Assembly (NCBI GenBank): GCA_964651825.1
Contig: CAZYWK010000011.1
Span: 1 to 64,000, forward strand
Length of the DNA: 64,000 nt
Source: Sva-07 sp964651825
Lineage (GTDB): Bacteria; Actinomycetota; Acidimicrobiia; Acidimicrobiales; Ilumatobacteraceae
Direction of reading: 5' to 3'
Position 1 is the first letter of the stretch; every line of letters starts with the position of its first letter. Both the position numbers and the translations under genes were made by a program. Below, one piece after another: positions 1 through 9,022 of the stretch. The notes under the pieces were generated by a model that searched no databases, had not been told where the DNA came from, and worked only from the letters and a program-made list of their open reading frames with translations.

Positions 1-9
1 GGTTGTGCT

Positions 10-85
10 TGGCAGCCCGTACGGGATTCGAACCCGTGCCGCCACCTTGAGAGGGTGGTGTCCTAGGCCACTAGACGAACGGGCC
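10..85 (-). tRNA. tRNA-Glu (anticodon CTC)
   Basis: Read on the minus strand this folds as a full cloverleaf. The acceptor arm is GGCCCGT/ACGGGCT, the anticodon stem CCACC/GGTGG encloses loop CTCTCAA with anticodon CTC, and the T arm carries GGTTCGAATCC. Discriminator G is followed by an encoded CCA (10-12). It decodes GAG. It lies about 1.1 kb downstream of gltX, the synthetase that would charge it. Confidence 0.97.
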
Positions 86-209
86 AAGTAGCGAGCGGGA
101 ACGCTATCACCGTCGCCGCCGAACCAGACGAGCGCCGACGAATCGGCGGACTCGGAATCATCATCGGGCCGGACCAGGCTCAGACCGGGCCCAGAAAACA
201 CGTGATGAG

Positions 210-281
210 CTGGGGTGAGAGGACTTGAACCCCTAATAACAGTACCAGAAACTGCTGTGTTGCCAATTACACCACACCCCA
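210..281 (-). tRNA. tRNA-Gln (anticodon CTG)
   Basis: Minus-strand cloverleaf with acceptor arm TGGGGTG/CACCCCA, anticodon stem GCAGT/ACTGT (one G-U pair) around loop TTCTGGT with anticodon CTG, and T arm GGGTTCAAGTCC. No CCA is encoded after the discriminator, unlike the neighbouring tRNA-Glu. There is no glnS in the window. Relatives usually make Gln-tRNA by misacylation with GltX followed by GatCAB amidation; that is inference here. Confidence 0.95.
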
Positions 282-347
282 AGATGCGGAGGTGCTCGTC
301 GCCGAGCACCGGTGCGGCCGAGGAGTGTACCGGCCCCGTCTCCGCGT

Positions 348-1223
348 TCAATCGGTCAGGTCGTCGAGGCGGTCGAACCCGATGATCCGTCCGACGGCGA
401 CGCCGGCCGCTTCGCCGAGCTGGCGCTCGAACGCCTTCGTGCCGGTCACGACCGAGGTCGGCGTCGGCGACACGTGCGCCTCGAGCCCGAGCTCTTCGGC
501 GATCAGCTTGCTGCGCAGCGCGTGGTACGGATCGGTCACGATCAACACCTCGTGCAGTCCGCGGAACTCGAGCAGCGCGACGACCGCGGTGAGCGACTCG
601 TAGGTCGACGTCCCGGTCGACTCGAGCAGGATCGAGCCTGCGTCGACGCCGTGGTCCTCGAGATAGCCCGCCGACGCCTCGGCCTCGGTGAAGCGGTCGC
701 CCGGTTGGTTCCCGCCCGTGACGACGATCAACGACGCCAGGCCCTTCGGCCAGAGCTCGATCACGTGGTCGAGGCGTGCTTCGAGCTGCGGCGAGGGGCG
801 ACCGTCGTACTGCGCGGCGCCCATCACCACGATGGCGTCGACCGGTTGCTGCTCGTCGGAGCGCCCGGTCGACCAGACCTGCCAGAGCGTGAACAGGAAG
901 TAGATCACGACGATCGCGAACAACCCGGCCAGGACCTGGAGCACGCGAGGCCAGATCCGCCTGCGGACGGGGACGGCCCGCACAGCGGCCACCGGGGTGT
1001 GATCGACCGCGCGCATGCCTCCGACGGGTGTCGGCGCCCCGCCGCCCGGCATGCTCGGCGGCGGCAGGTCGACGCTCGGCGCCTCGCCGGTGAGCGCCCA
1101 TTCCTCGCCGATCGACCGCTTGTTCTCGACCGCCTCGATCAACTTCCGGTCGCGGAGGCGTTGCGCTTCGGTGCGCCGCTCCCGCTCCTGGGTGTCGAAG
1201 CTGTCGGACATCAGCGTGTTCAC
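348..1223 (-). CDS. DUF218 (YdcF/ElyC/SanA-like) membrane-anchored protein
   Basis: The 291-aa product has a charged cytoplasmic N-terminal region, one membrane segment (VLQVLAGLFAIVVIYFLF, about residues 95-115) and an extracytoplasmic DUF218 domain. That domain begins DAIVVMGAAQYDGRPS and keeps the family's VTGG and E-STST blocks. Family members act in envelope biogenesis, but the exact substrate is unknown. The start is GTG at 1223, overlapping the gltX stop as GTGA, so the two are probably co-transcribed. An ATG at 1211 (MSDSFD) is an equally possible start. The function is family-level only. Confidence 0.88.
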   Translation of the reverse strand: MNTLMSDSFDTQERERRTEAQRLRDRKLIEAVENKRSIGEEWALTGEAPSVDLPPPSMPGGGAPTPVGGMRAVDHTPVAAVRAVPVRRRIWPRVLQVLAGLFAIVVIYFLFTLWQVWSTGRSDEQQPVDAIVVMGAAQYDGRPSPQLEARLDHVIELWPKGLASLIVVTGGNQPGDRFTEAEASAGYLEDHGVDAGSILLESTGTSTYESLTAVVALLEFRGLHEVLIVTDPYHALRSKLIAEELGLEAHVSPTPTSVVTGTKAFERQLGEAAGVAVGRIIGFDRLDDLTD

Positions 1224-2635
1224 GCTCCGCCGTCGGCCGGCGGGCCGATCCGTTCGTGGGCGAGGTCGAGGCGGCGCAGGGTCTCGTCACGGCCGAGCAC
1301 CTCGAGCGACTCGAACAGCGGTGGCCCGACCGAGCGGCCGGTGACCGCGACCCTGACCGGCGCCTGCGCCTTGCCCAGCTTCAGTTCGTACCGCTCCATG
1401 ACGGCCTCGAGCGCCGACTTCAGCGCGTCGGCGGTCCACTCCACCGTTCGATACGACTCGATCACGTCGGCGAGCAATGGGCCCGCCCAGGTGGCGGCGA
1501 AGGCCTTGTCCCACGACGCGCCGTCGTAGGCGATCTCGCCGTCGGGGGGCCAGAACAGGAAGTCGACCTTGCCCGGCACCTCGCGCAGCGTCACGAGGCG
1601 CTCCTGGATGTGCGGTGCGATCGCCGCGAAGCGGTCGCGGCCCCAGCCTGCCGGCAACTCCTCGGAGGCCCGCTCGACGAACTCGTCGAGCGGCATCCGC
1701 CGGATGTACTCACCGTTGAACGCGTCGAGCTTCTTGACGTCGAAGAACGCCGGTGAATGCGTCACGTCCTCCAGACGGAACGCCTCCTCGATCAGCGACC
1801 AGGGCACGATCTCGTCGTCGCCGGGCGGCGTCCAACCGAGCGTCATCAGGTAGTTCACCATCGCATCGGCGAGGTAGCCGTCGTCGCGGTACTGCTCGAG
1901 GGCCACCTTGTCGCGTCGCTTGGACAGCTTCTTGCGCTGTTCGTTCACGAGCACCGGCACATGGCCCCACGCCGGGGGCTCGTGGCCGAGCGCCTGCCAC
2001 AGCAGCTGCTGCTTGGGCGTGTTCGGGAGGTGCTCCTCGGCACGCACGACGTGGGTGATACCCATCTCGATGTCGTCGACCACATTGGCCAACAAGAACA
2101 TCGGGGTGCCGTTACCACGCAGCAGGACGAAGTCCTCGATCGTCGAATTGTCGAACTGCACGACGCCGCGCACCTGGTCGACGACGGTCGTCGACCCGTC
2201 CGGCACGCGGAAGCGCAGGACGCGGCCCGGCGCCGGTTCGAGGCCCCGGTCGCGCGAGTAGCCGTCGTAGCCGGAGATCCCGAGCTCCTTCGCACGGGCC
2301 TGGATCTCGTCGGCGGTCAGGTCGCAGTAGTACGCCGCCCCCTCGTCGAACAGCCGTTGCGCGGCGGCGACGTGGGCGCCGGCATGGTCGCTCTGGAAGT
2401 GCGGGCCCTCGAAGCGGCCGTCGTCGGCCGAGATCCCGATCCACGCCAGCGCGTCGATGATGCCCTGCGTCCACTCGGGGCGGTTCCGGGCCTCGTCGGT
2501 GTCTTCGATCCGGAGCACGAACGTGCCGCCGCTCTGGCCTGCCAGGGCCCAGTTGTGGAGCGCGGTGCGCGCACCACCGACGTGGAACGAGCCCGTCGGC
2601 GACGGAGCGAATCGGAAGCGTGCAGAACCGGTCAT
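1220..2635 (-). CDS. gltX: Glutamyl-tRNA synthetase
   Basis: The 471-aa class I synthetase attaches glutamate to tRNA-Glu in the cytoplasm. The HIGH signature appears as HVGG at residues 18-21 inside FAPSPTGSFHVGG, and the KMSKS loop as KLSKR at 236-240. Length is normal for full GluRS and too long for the tRNA-modifying GluQ paralogue. The ATG at 2635 has TAGCGT exactly 9 nt upstream and no Shine-Dalgarno sequence, which suggests a leaderless transcript. With tRNA-Glu, tRNA-Gln and a glutamate dehydrogenase next to it, the locus is centred on glutamate. It may be the non-discriminating type; sequence alone does not settle this. Confidence 0.97.
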   Translation of the reverse strand: MTGSARFRFAPSPTGSFHVGGARTALHNWALAGQSGGTFVLRIEDTDEARNRPEWTQGIIDALAWIGISADDGRFEGPHFQSDHAGAHVAAAQRLFDEGAAYYCDLTADEIQARAKELGISGYDGYSRDRGLEPAPGRVLRFRVPDGSTTVVDQVRGVVQFDNSTIEDFVLLRGNGTPMFLLANVVDDIEMGITHVVRAEEHLPNTPKQQLLWQALGHEPPAWGHVPVLVNEQRKKLSKRRDKVALEQYRDDGYLADAMVNYLMTLGWTPPGDDEIVPWSLIEEAFRLEDVTHSPAFFDVKKLDAFNGEYIRRMPLDEFVERASEELPAGWGRDRFAAIAPHIQERLVTLREVPGKVDFLFWPPDGEIAYDGASWDKAFAATWAGPLLADVIESYRTVEWTADALKSALEAVMERYELKLGKAQAPVRVAVTGRSVGPPLFESLEVLGRDETLRRLDLAHERIGPPADGGA

Positions 2636-2644
2636 CCCGCGCCG

Positions 2645-2650
2645 ACGCTA
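2645..2650 (-). promoter_or_regulatory. Predicted -10 box (TAGCGT) of gltX
   Basis: TAGCGT on the minus strand lies 9 nt before the gltX ATG. That spacing puts transcription start at or next to the A of ATG. No convincing -35 box is visible. The same hexamer and spacing precede dxs, the FKBP gene and the PASTA pseudokinase. Confidence 0.6.
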
Positions 2651-2733
2651 TCTGCGACCCGGTCAGCGCTGCGTGAGGTCTGGTCGGGATTGTGACAAGA
2701 GTGACTCAAGGGCCTGTTCAGCGACGTGCGGGT

Positions 2734-5700
2734 TCACCGCGCGGCCATCGTGACGTTGCGGAGTTGGCGCAGGGCGACCGACAGCGTGGTGAGGTCGAAG
2801 CTCTCCGCCCGCCGGATCTCGGTGTGCATCGCCATTGCCTTGCCGATCGCCCGGCTGTTGGTCGCCACCCACTCCGACGTGGAGCCGTCGGCGCTCGTGA
2901 GCACGTGGCGGGTGAGCGAGGCGACCACGGTCAGCAGGTCGTCGCGCAGCGCCGATCGGGCCTGGGTCTGCCAACGATCCGACCGCGGCAGCGTCCCGAT
3001 CGCCTCCCACAGCCAGAACACGTCGAACGCGTCGAACACCGACCAGTACGCGGTCATCGCTTGTTCGAGCGGGCAGCCGAGCTCGGTGGCCAGCTCGGCG
3101 ATGTCGAAGCCCGGATGCATCCACGGCCACCGTGCTCCTCGTGTGGCCAGCGTCTCGGGAACCCCGGCGTCGAGCCGTCTCGCCCGGCGCAGCTCGATGT
3201 CGGCGGCGACCCGATTCGTCACGACGGCGTCGAGCTTGGACTCGATCTCGGCGATCGGTGAGGCGAACTCGGCCACCGCGGCGTCGATGCCGAACGTCGG
3301 CGGGCGGTGCCGGAGCAGCCAGCCGGAGGCCCGCTCGGCCCACCGGCGTGATTCGAGGAACAGGCCGATCTGGGTCTCGAGCGACACCGAGCGGTCGATC
3401 GCCTCGATCGCTGCCCAGTCGGCGTCGAGTCGCACGATCCGCCGGGCGGCGGTGAACGCTCGCAACACGTCGGCGACCGTCGCCCCCGTGTCCTCGGTCA
3501 TCCGGTGGTCGTAGCTGATGCCGGCGAGGTTCACCATCGTGTTGACGAGCGACGTGGTGATGATCTCGCGTCGCAGCCGGTGGGTGCGCAGCGTGTCCGC
3601 GAATCGCTCCCGCATCGTTGCCGGGAAGTACGCGAGCAGCTCGGATTCGAGCGCCGGATCGTCGGGGAGATCGGTCTCGAGCACCTCGGCGACGTCGGCG
3701 CTCTTCGTGTAGGCGATCATCACCGCGAACTCGGGTGCCCGCAGACCGCTGCCGAGGCTCTGCCGCTCGGCGATCTGCTTGTCGGTCGGCAGGAACTCCA
3801 GCTGCCGGTCGAGGAGCCCCTCGGCCTCCAGCGAGTCGAGGTAGCGGGCGTGGACGTTGACCATCGGCAGGGACTGGTGCCGTGCGATCATCAGTGCGAG
3901 CGTCTGTGCCCGGTTGCTGTCGAGGACGAGCTCGGCCACTTCGTCGGTCATCTCGGCGAGCAGCGCGTTGCGTTGCTTCGTCGTGAGCTCGCCGTCGCTC
4001 ACGAGCTGGTCGAGGGCGATCTTGATGTTGACCTCGTGGTCGCTGCAGTCGACCCCTGCCGAGTTGTCGATGGCGTCGGTGTAGATGAGCCCGCCGGCGA
4101 GCGCGTACTCGACGCGACCGAGCTGGGTGAACCCGAGGTTGCCGCCCTCGCCGACCATCCTGCACCGCAACATGGCCGCGTCGACGCGCAGCGGGTCGTT
4201 GGCCCGGTCGCCGACCATCTCGTTCGTCTCGGCGACCGACTTCACGTACGTGCCGATGCCGCCGTTCCAGAGCAGGTCGACCGGCGCGCACAACACCGCC
4301 GCGATCAGCTCGTCCGGGCGCAACGAGGTGACGTCGCCGTCGAGGCCGAGCACGTCGCGTACCTCGGGGCTCACGGCGATCGATTTCAGCGACCGGGCGT
4401 GGACACCTCCGCCCGGCGAGATCAGCGACGGGTCGTAGTCGGCCCAGCTCGATCGGGGCAGCTCGAACAGGCGCCGGCGCTCGGCGTAGCTCGCCGGGCC
4501 GTCAGGGTCCGGGTCGAGGAAGATGTGGCGATGGTCGAACGCGGCCACGAGCCGCAGGTTGCGTGAACGCAGCATCCCGTTGCCGAAGACGTCGCCCGAC
4601 ATGTCGCCGATGCCGACCGCCGTGATGGGGTCGGCATCGGCGTCGAGGCCGAGCACGCGGCCGTGGCGCCGGACGCTCTCCCACGCGCCGCGCGCGGTGA
4701 TGCCAATCTCCTTGTGGTCATAGCCCTGGCTCCCACCGGAAGCGAACGCGTCGCCGAGCCAGAACCGGTGCTCGGCGGCCAGTTCGTTGGCGATGTCGCT
4801 GAACGACGACGTGCCCTTGTCGGCAGCGACGACGAGATAGGGGTCGGGCTCGTCGTACACGACACACCCGGCGGGCGGCACGACCGCGCCGTCGACGACG
4901 TTGTCGGTGATCTCGAGCAGCGCGCTGACGAACCGGCGGTAGCGATCGACGCCCTCGTCACGCACGGCGTCCCGGTCGGTCGGATCGGCGGCAGTGCCCT
5001 TCACGACGAAGCCGCCCTTCGCACCCACCGGCACGATGACCGCGTTCTTCACCATCTGGGCTTTCATCAGCCCGAGGATCTCGGTGCGGAAATCCTCGAG
5101 CCGGTCGCTCCACCGCAGGCCACCGCGGGCGATCCGCCCGCCGCGAAGGTGAACTCCTTCGACGTACGGCGAGCACACGAAGACCTCGAACTCGGGCCGC
5201 GGTTCGGGGAGGAACGCGATGTCGCTCGGGCGGAGCTTGACGGCGATCTCGGCGCGCTTGGCGAACGCTGTCGAACGGACGGTGGCGTCGATCAGCGTGA
5301 GGAACGCCCGGCAGATCCTGTCCTCGTCGAGGGACGGAACGGCGTCGAGCCGCTCGAGGAGCACCGTGCGGATCGCCTCCACCGCCGCGACGCGGACGTC
5401 GCCGTCGGCGCGGGCAGGATCGAACCGGGCGTCGAACAGCTCCACGAGCAGGCGGGCGATGTCGGACTGGCGCACGAGCGTCTGGGCGACGTAGGTGGAG
5501 CTGAACCGGAAGTCGGCCTGGCGGAGGTAGCGGTGGTAGAGCCGCAGCACCGCGACCTGGCGGATGTCGAGGCCGCCCGCGAGGACGAGTTCGTTCAGCC
5601 CATCGGACTCGAGCGTGCCGAGCACGAGGCCGACGAACGCCTTGCGCAGCTCCATCCGTTGGGTGTCGTCGATCTCGTCACGGCCGGCACGGACGGTGAT

Positions 5701-7461
5701 CTCGTACACGGACACCACGTCGCCGCGCACGTCGAAGGCGAACGGATGTTCTTCGACGGCCTGCAGGCCGAGTTGGCCGAGGATCGGCACGAGCTCGGCG
5801 AGCGTGGCGTCGGAGTTGCGGAGGTAGACGCGAAAGCGCCACTCGTCGCCGGCCGCGTCGACGGCGCGCCCGAACGCCGTCGCGATCGTGCGCCCGGTGG
5901 ATGCAGCCGGCGCTGCCGGCGCCGCAGGTCCGCTGACCAGCGAGGCCACCTGGCGGAAATCGGCCACGGCGTCGACCGGTCGGGTGCGAGCCCGGTACTC
6001 GGCGGTCGTGGCGCCGCCGAGCAGGTCGAAGATGCGTTCACCTTCGACGTTGCCGAGCGCGTCGATGACGGCCCGCCGGGCCCGTTCGCTCCACGTCTCG
6101 GACTCGCGGTCGATGGCGCTGGCGAGACGGTCGAGGTCGACGGGCCGCTTGGACCGCACGGTCATCGAGATCCGGGCGAGCGAGCTCGCGCCGACGAGCG
6201 TCTCCGGGTCACGCACGTCTCCGCCGTAGTGCTCGGCGACGAGCCCGGCGACCACCTCGGGGAGCGCGGCGGTGAACCGGGCGCGCGGCAGGTACACGAG
6301 CACCGTGGTCCACGGGCCGACCGGTTCGGCCACGTCGAAGGCGCGCACGATCCGGCGCTCCTGGAGGCCGACGATGTCGATGACGAGTTGGGCGAGCGTG
6401 TGCGAGTCGAGCTCGAACGCGAGGTCACGTGGCAGCGTCTCGATCACGTTGCGGATGCCGCGGCCGGTGTGGCTCTGCAACGACGCGCCGGACAGCTCGA
6501 TCACCTCGTTCGCGCGGTCGGCGAGGACCGGGATGGCGAACACGCTCTGCCGGTACGCCGAGCTGCCGAGGAGGCCGAGGAAGCGATGTTCGAGGTCGGC
6601 ACCGGGAGGCCGGACCGAGACGCAGAGCATGCGTGCGTCGCGGTGGATCGTCGACACCGCGTCGGTACGGGCGAGCACGACCGGTGTCTCACCGACGTGG
6701 CTCGGCGGGTCGATGATGCGTGCGTCGACGCGGCCGTCGGGGCGCAACTGGCCGAGTTCGCTGCCCTCCACGAGGCTCAGGCCGTCGGGGCTCCGATGAT
6801 ACGACGCGGCGCCGAGCAGCACGAGGTGTGCGCGGGCCAGCCACTCGACGAGCGGGTCACCGTCGGCGACCTCCAACAGGTGGGCCTGCATGCGATCGAA
6901 GTCGTCGACGACACGGTGGACGTCGACGATGGCGTCGTAGACCTCACGCTCCACCGCGGACGCCAGGTCGGACGGGCACCGGTCGAGCTCGATCTGGGCC
7001 CACGCCTCGATCACGCCGGGTCCCTCGACGCGCTCGTCGTCGACCTCGATCGCCGCCGCAGAGCGCAGCGACGTGATCACGCTGTCGCCGTCACGCGTGA
7101 CGACGAGGGTGGGGTGGACGAGCAGGTGGATGCCGAGGTCGTAGCGTTCGAGCACCAGCCGGACGGTGTCGACGAGGAACGGGATGTCGTCGGTGACGAA
7201 CATCAGCACCGAGCGCGCCGAGTGCCACCCGTCGCGCTCGAGCTCCGGCGACAGCATCTCGACGAGGTGTTCGCCGGGCAGCCGGCGACGGCCGAGGTGC
7301 AGGTGCGCTGCCGCGGCAGCGTAGAGGTCGTCGCGGCGGCGGTCGTCGGCGTCCTCGTCGGGCAGTTCCGAGTAGTAGGCCGGGAGCAGGGAACTCAACA
7401 ATGCGTCGTCGGGGCGACGCTCGGTCGCCAGCGCTTCGAGTGCGCTCACAATGTCGGCCAC
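2734..7461 (-). CDS. gdh: NAD-specific glutamate dehydrogenase, 180-kDa class
   Basis: The 1575-aa cytoplasmic enzyme oxidatively deaminates glutamate to 2-oxoglutarate with NAD. It has the long N-terminal regulatory region of this class. The catalytic core around residues 780-815 holds GLRWSDRLEDFRTE and VKNAVIVPVGAKGGFV, the hallmark of bacterial large GDH. A second conserved stretch is ITARGAWESVRRH with GIGDMSGDVFGNGM. The GTG start at 7461 has a purine-rich ribosome binding site (GGGGAGAGGA) about 7 nt upstream, so this gene is not leaderless. It is read toward gltX, with a 98-bp gap. Full length, with no internal stop. Confidence 0.97.
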   Translation of the reverse strand: MADIVSALEALATERRPDDALLSSLLPAYYSELPDEDADDRRRDDLYAAAAAHLHLGRRRLPGEHLVEMLSPELERDGWHSARSVLMFVTDDIPFLVDTVRLVLERYDLGIHLLVHPTLVVTRDGDSVITSLRSAAAIEVDDERVEGPGVIEAWAQIELDRCPSDLASAVEREVYDAIVDVHRVVDDFDRMQAHLLEVADGDPLVEWLARAHLVLLGAASYHRSPDGLSLVEGSELGQLRPDGRVDARIIDPPSHVGETPVVLARTDAVSTIHRDARMLCVSVRPPGADLEHRFLGLLGSSAYRQSVFAIPVLADRANEVIELSGASLQSHTGRGIRNVIETLPRDLAFELDSHTLAQLVIDIVGLQERRIVRAFDVAEPVGPWTTVLVYLPRARFTAALPEVVAGLVAEHYGGDVRDPETLVGASSLARISMTVRSKRPVDLDRLASAIDRESETWSERARRAVIDALGNVEGERIFDLLGGATTAEYRARTRPVDAVADFRQVASLVSGPAAPAAPAASTGRTIATAFGRAVDAAGDEWRFRVYLRNSDATLAELVPILGQLGLQAVEEHPFAFDVRGDVVSVYEITVRAGRDEIDDTQRMELRKAFVGLVLGTLESDGLNELVLAGGLDIRQVAVLRLYHRYLRQADFRFSSTYVAQTLVRQSDIARLLVELFDARFDPARADGDVRVAAVEAIRTVLLERLDAVPSLDEDRICRAFLTLIDATVRSTAFAKRAEIAVKLRPSDIAFLPEPRPEFEVFVCSPYVEGVHLRGGRIARGGLRWSDRLEDFRTEILGLMKAQMVKNAVIVPVGAKGGFVVKGTAADPTDRDAVRDEGVDRYRRFVSALLEITDNVVDGAVVPPAGCVVYDEPDPYLVVAADKGTSSFSDIANELAAEHRFWLGDAFASGGSQGYDHKEIGITARGAWESVRRHGRVLGLDADADPITAVGIGDMSGDVFGNGMLRSRNLRLVAAFDHRHIFLDPDPDGPASYAERRRLFELPRSSWADYDPSLISPGGGVHARSLKSIAVSPEVRDVLGLDGDVTSLRPDELIAAVLCAPVDLLWNGGIGTYVKSVAETNEMVGDRANDPLRVDAAMLRCRMVGEGGNLGFTQLGRVEYALAGGLIYTDAIDNSAGVDCSDHEVNIKIALDQLVSDGELTTKQRNALLAEMTDEVAELVLDSNRAQTLALMIARHQSLPMVNVHARYLDSLEAEGLLDRQLEFLPTDKQIAERQSLGSGLRAPEFAVMIAYTKSADVAEVLETDLPDDPALESELLAYFPATMRERFADTLRTHRLRREIITTSLVNTMVNLAGISYDHRMTEDTGATVADVLRAFTAARRIVRLDADWAAIEAIDRSVSLETQIGLFLESRRWAERASGWLLRHRPPTFGIDAAVAEFASPIAEIESKLDAVVTNRVAADIELRRARRLDAGVPETLATRGARWPWMHPGFDIAELATELGCPLEQAMTAYWSVFDAFDVFWLWEAIGTLPRSDRWQTQARSALRDDLLTVVASLTRHVLTSADGSTSEWVATNSRAIGKAMAMHTEIRRAESFDLTTLSVALRQLRNVTMAAR

Positions 7462-7574
7462 GTCGTTGTGTCCTCTCCCCTGGTCGCGGACCGGTGAACA
7501 GCACGGTAGCGCCGATTCAGCGGCCGGGCGCGGCGCCGTGCCGAGTGGACGGGGCGTCTGGCAGGATGAGCCCG

Positions 7575-7943
7575 ATGACGACGCAGCTGAACGTCCTCGG
7601 CACCGAGCTCCAACCGTGCTCGTTCGACCCGATCACGGGCTTTCGACGGAACGGATGTTGCGAGAACCGCGGCGACGATCCGGGGATGCACACGGTGTGC
7701 TGCCGGGTGACCGACGACTTCCTCGAGTACTCGAAGGAGCAGGGGAACGACCTGTCGACGCCGATGCCGCAGTACGGATTCGCCGGTCTCGTCGCGGGCG
7801 ACCAGTGGTGCGTGTGCGCCGACCGGTGGCAAGAAGCGCTCGAGGCGGGCCGCGCCTGCCCCGTGGTGATCGAGTCGACCCACATCTCCACCCTCGAATA
7901 CGTCGACCTGGCCGACCTCCGAGCCCACGCCATCACCCCGTAG
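7575..7943 (+). CDS. DUF2237 family protein
   Basis: A 122-aa cysteine-rich protein (MTTQLNVLGTELQPCSFDP...) spanning a whole DUF2237 domain, with conserved GFRRNGCC, HTVCC and GDQWCVCADRWQEA segments. The family is widespread in bacteria and has no established function; the many cysteines hint at metal or redox chemistry. I chose the ATG at 7575 because AGGA sits about 8 nt upstream; the in-frame ATG at 7566 has its purines too close. It is divergent from the glutamate dehydrogenase and only 6 nt before the lipoprotein peptidase. Confidence 0.9.
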   Translation: MTTQLNVLGTELQPCSFDPITGFRRNGCCENRGDDPGMHTVCCRVTDDFLEYSKEQGNDLSTPMPQYGFAGLVAGDQWCVCADRWQEALEAGRACPVVIESTHISTLEYVDLADLRAHAITP

Positions 7944-7949
7944 GTACCG

Positions 7950-9007
7950 ATGCCTCGACGATGGGTGGCCGGGCTGATGGTGCCCGTGCTGGTGGTGAGT
8001 GCCACGGCGTGCTCGGGCGGCGACGGGGCCGACGGCGCGACGTCATCGACGGGCGAGCAGGCCCGCACGACGACGACGACCACCACCACGATGACCAGCA
8101 CGTCGACGACGACGTCCACCAGCACGTCCACCAGCACGTCCACCAGCACGACCACTACGACGATCGCCTTTCCGGACGNNNNNNNNNNNNNNNNNNNNNN
8201 NNNNNNNNNNNNNNNNNNNNNNNNNNNNNNNNNNNNNNNNNNNNNNNNNNNNNNNNNNNNNNNNNNNNNNNNNNNNNNACGTCCACCAGCACGTCCACCA
8301 GCACGACCACTACGACGATCGCCTTTCCGGACGAGCCCGGCGGATTGCTCGACTTCGACGCTCCCACCGTTGGTCTCGGCTGGTCGGTCGAGGGGCGCCC
8401 CATCATCGCGGAACGGCACGGCACCGTCGGTGGGCGGCGGGTGCTCGTAATCGGGGTGATCCATGGCGACGAGGACGACGGCGTGGCGATCCTCGACCGT
8501 CTGCGAGACGAGCCGGTGCCCGATGGCGTGGAACTGTGGCTCGTCGAGTCGATGAACCCCGACGGTCAGGCCGCCCAGGAGCGCCAGAACGCCAACGGTG
8601 TCGACCTCAACCGCAACTTCCCGTGGGACTGGGGACCGATCGGTGTGCCCGGCGACGGCCAGTACGCGGGCACGGGCCCGGCGAGCGAACCCGAGACCCA
8701 GGCGATCGTCGGGCTGATCGAACAGCTGCAACCCGACATCACGATCTGGTACCACCAGGACCTGTACGTGATCAGCCCGGCTCAGGCACGCGAGGGCCGC
8801 ATCCGTGCCCGCTACGCCGAGCTCACCGGACTCCCACTCGGGGGGATCAGCGGCGGCATCTACACCGGCGTCGCTGCGACGTGGGCCCGCCACACACTCG
8901 AGGCCGATGACGGCGTCGCGTTCATCGTCGAACTCGGCCCGACGTTGTCAGCCGGCGAGGCCGACCTCCACGCGAACGCGGTGCGCACGATCGGCGCGGA
9001 GGGCTGA
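7950..9007 (+). CDS. Secreted M14-family zinc carboxypeptidase lipoprotein, interrupted by a scaffold gap
   Basis: The N-terminus is a lipoprotein signal peptide with lipobox VSATAC, then a Thr/Ser-rich linker. After the gap comes an M14 peptidase domain with zinc-ligand motif HGDE (8462-8473), MNPDGQ, NGVDLNRNFPWDW, a second histidine in WYHQ and the catalytic glutamate in FIVELGP. Murein-peptide amidase or carboxypeptidase activity at the cell surface is likely. As written the reading frame is broken by 100 Ns. Removing the Ns and the duplicated 55 bp (8279-8333) restores one continuous 300-aa frame, so the gene is probably intact. Pre-gap codons run 7950-8178 and post-gap codons continue to 9007. 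Confidence 0.88.
8112..8147. repeat. 12-bp tandem repeat in the Thr/Ser linker
   Basis: Three exact copies of ACGTCCACCAGC run directly up to the gap and encode the TSTS linker. The unit is a multiple of three, so copy-number change would only alter linker length. The repeat explains why assembly broke here. Confidence 0.9.
8179..8278. other. Assembly gap of exactly 100 N
   Basis: A run of 100 Ns, the usual placeholder for a gap of unknown size. Both flanks end in the same 55 bp (8124-8178 and 8279-8333), so real missing sequence is probably zero or a few repeat units. Confidence 0.97.
8279..8333. repeat. 55-bp duplicate of the sequence left of the gap
   Basis: Identical base for base to 8124-8178. 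It is most simply an unmerged overlap of two contig ends. An overlap of exactly 55 bp equals a common de Bruijn k-mer size. Confidence 0.95.
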
Positions 9008-9022
9008 CCCCAGGCGTTTCAG

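Noticed and set aside
4663..7497. 944-codon open frame on the plus strand
   Set aside because: It is antisense to the glutamate dehydrogenase gene, rich in Arg, Asp and His as expected for a shadow frame in high-GC DNA, and matches no family.
8112..8178. CRISPR-like repeat at the 12-bp units
   Set aside because: Directly adjacent units without spacers, in frame in a Thr/Ser linker of a secreted protein.
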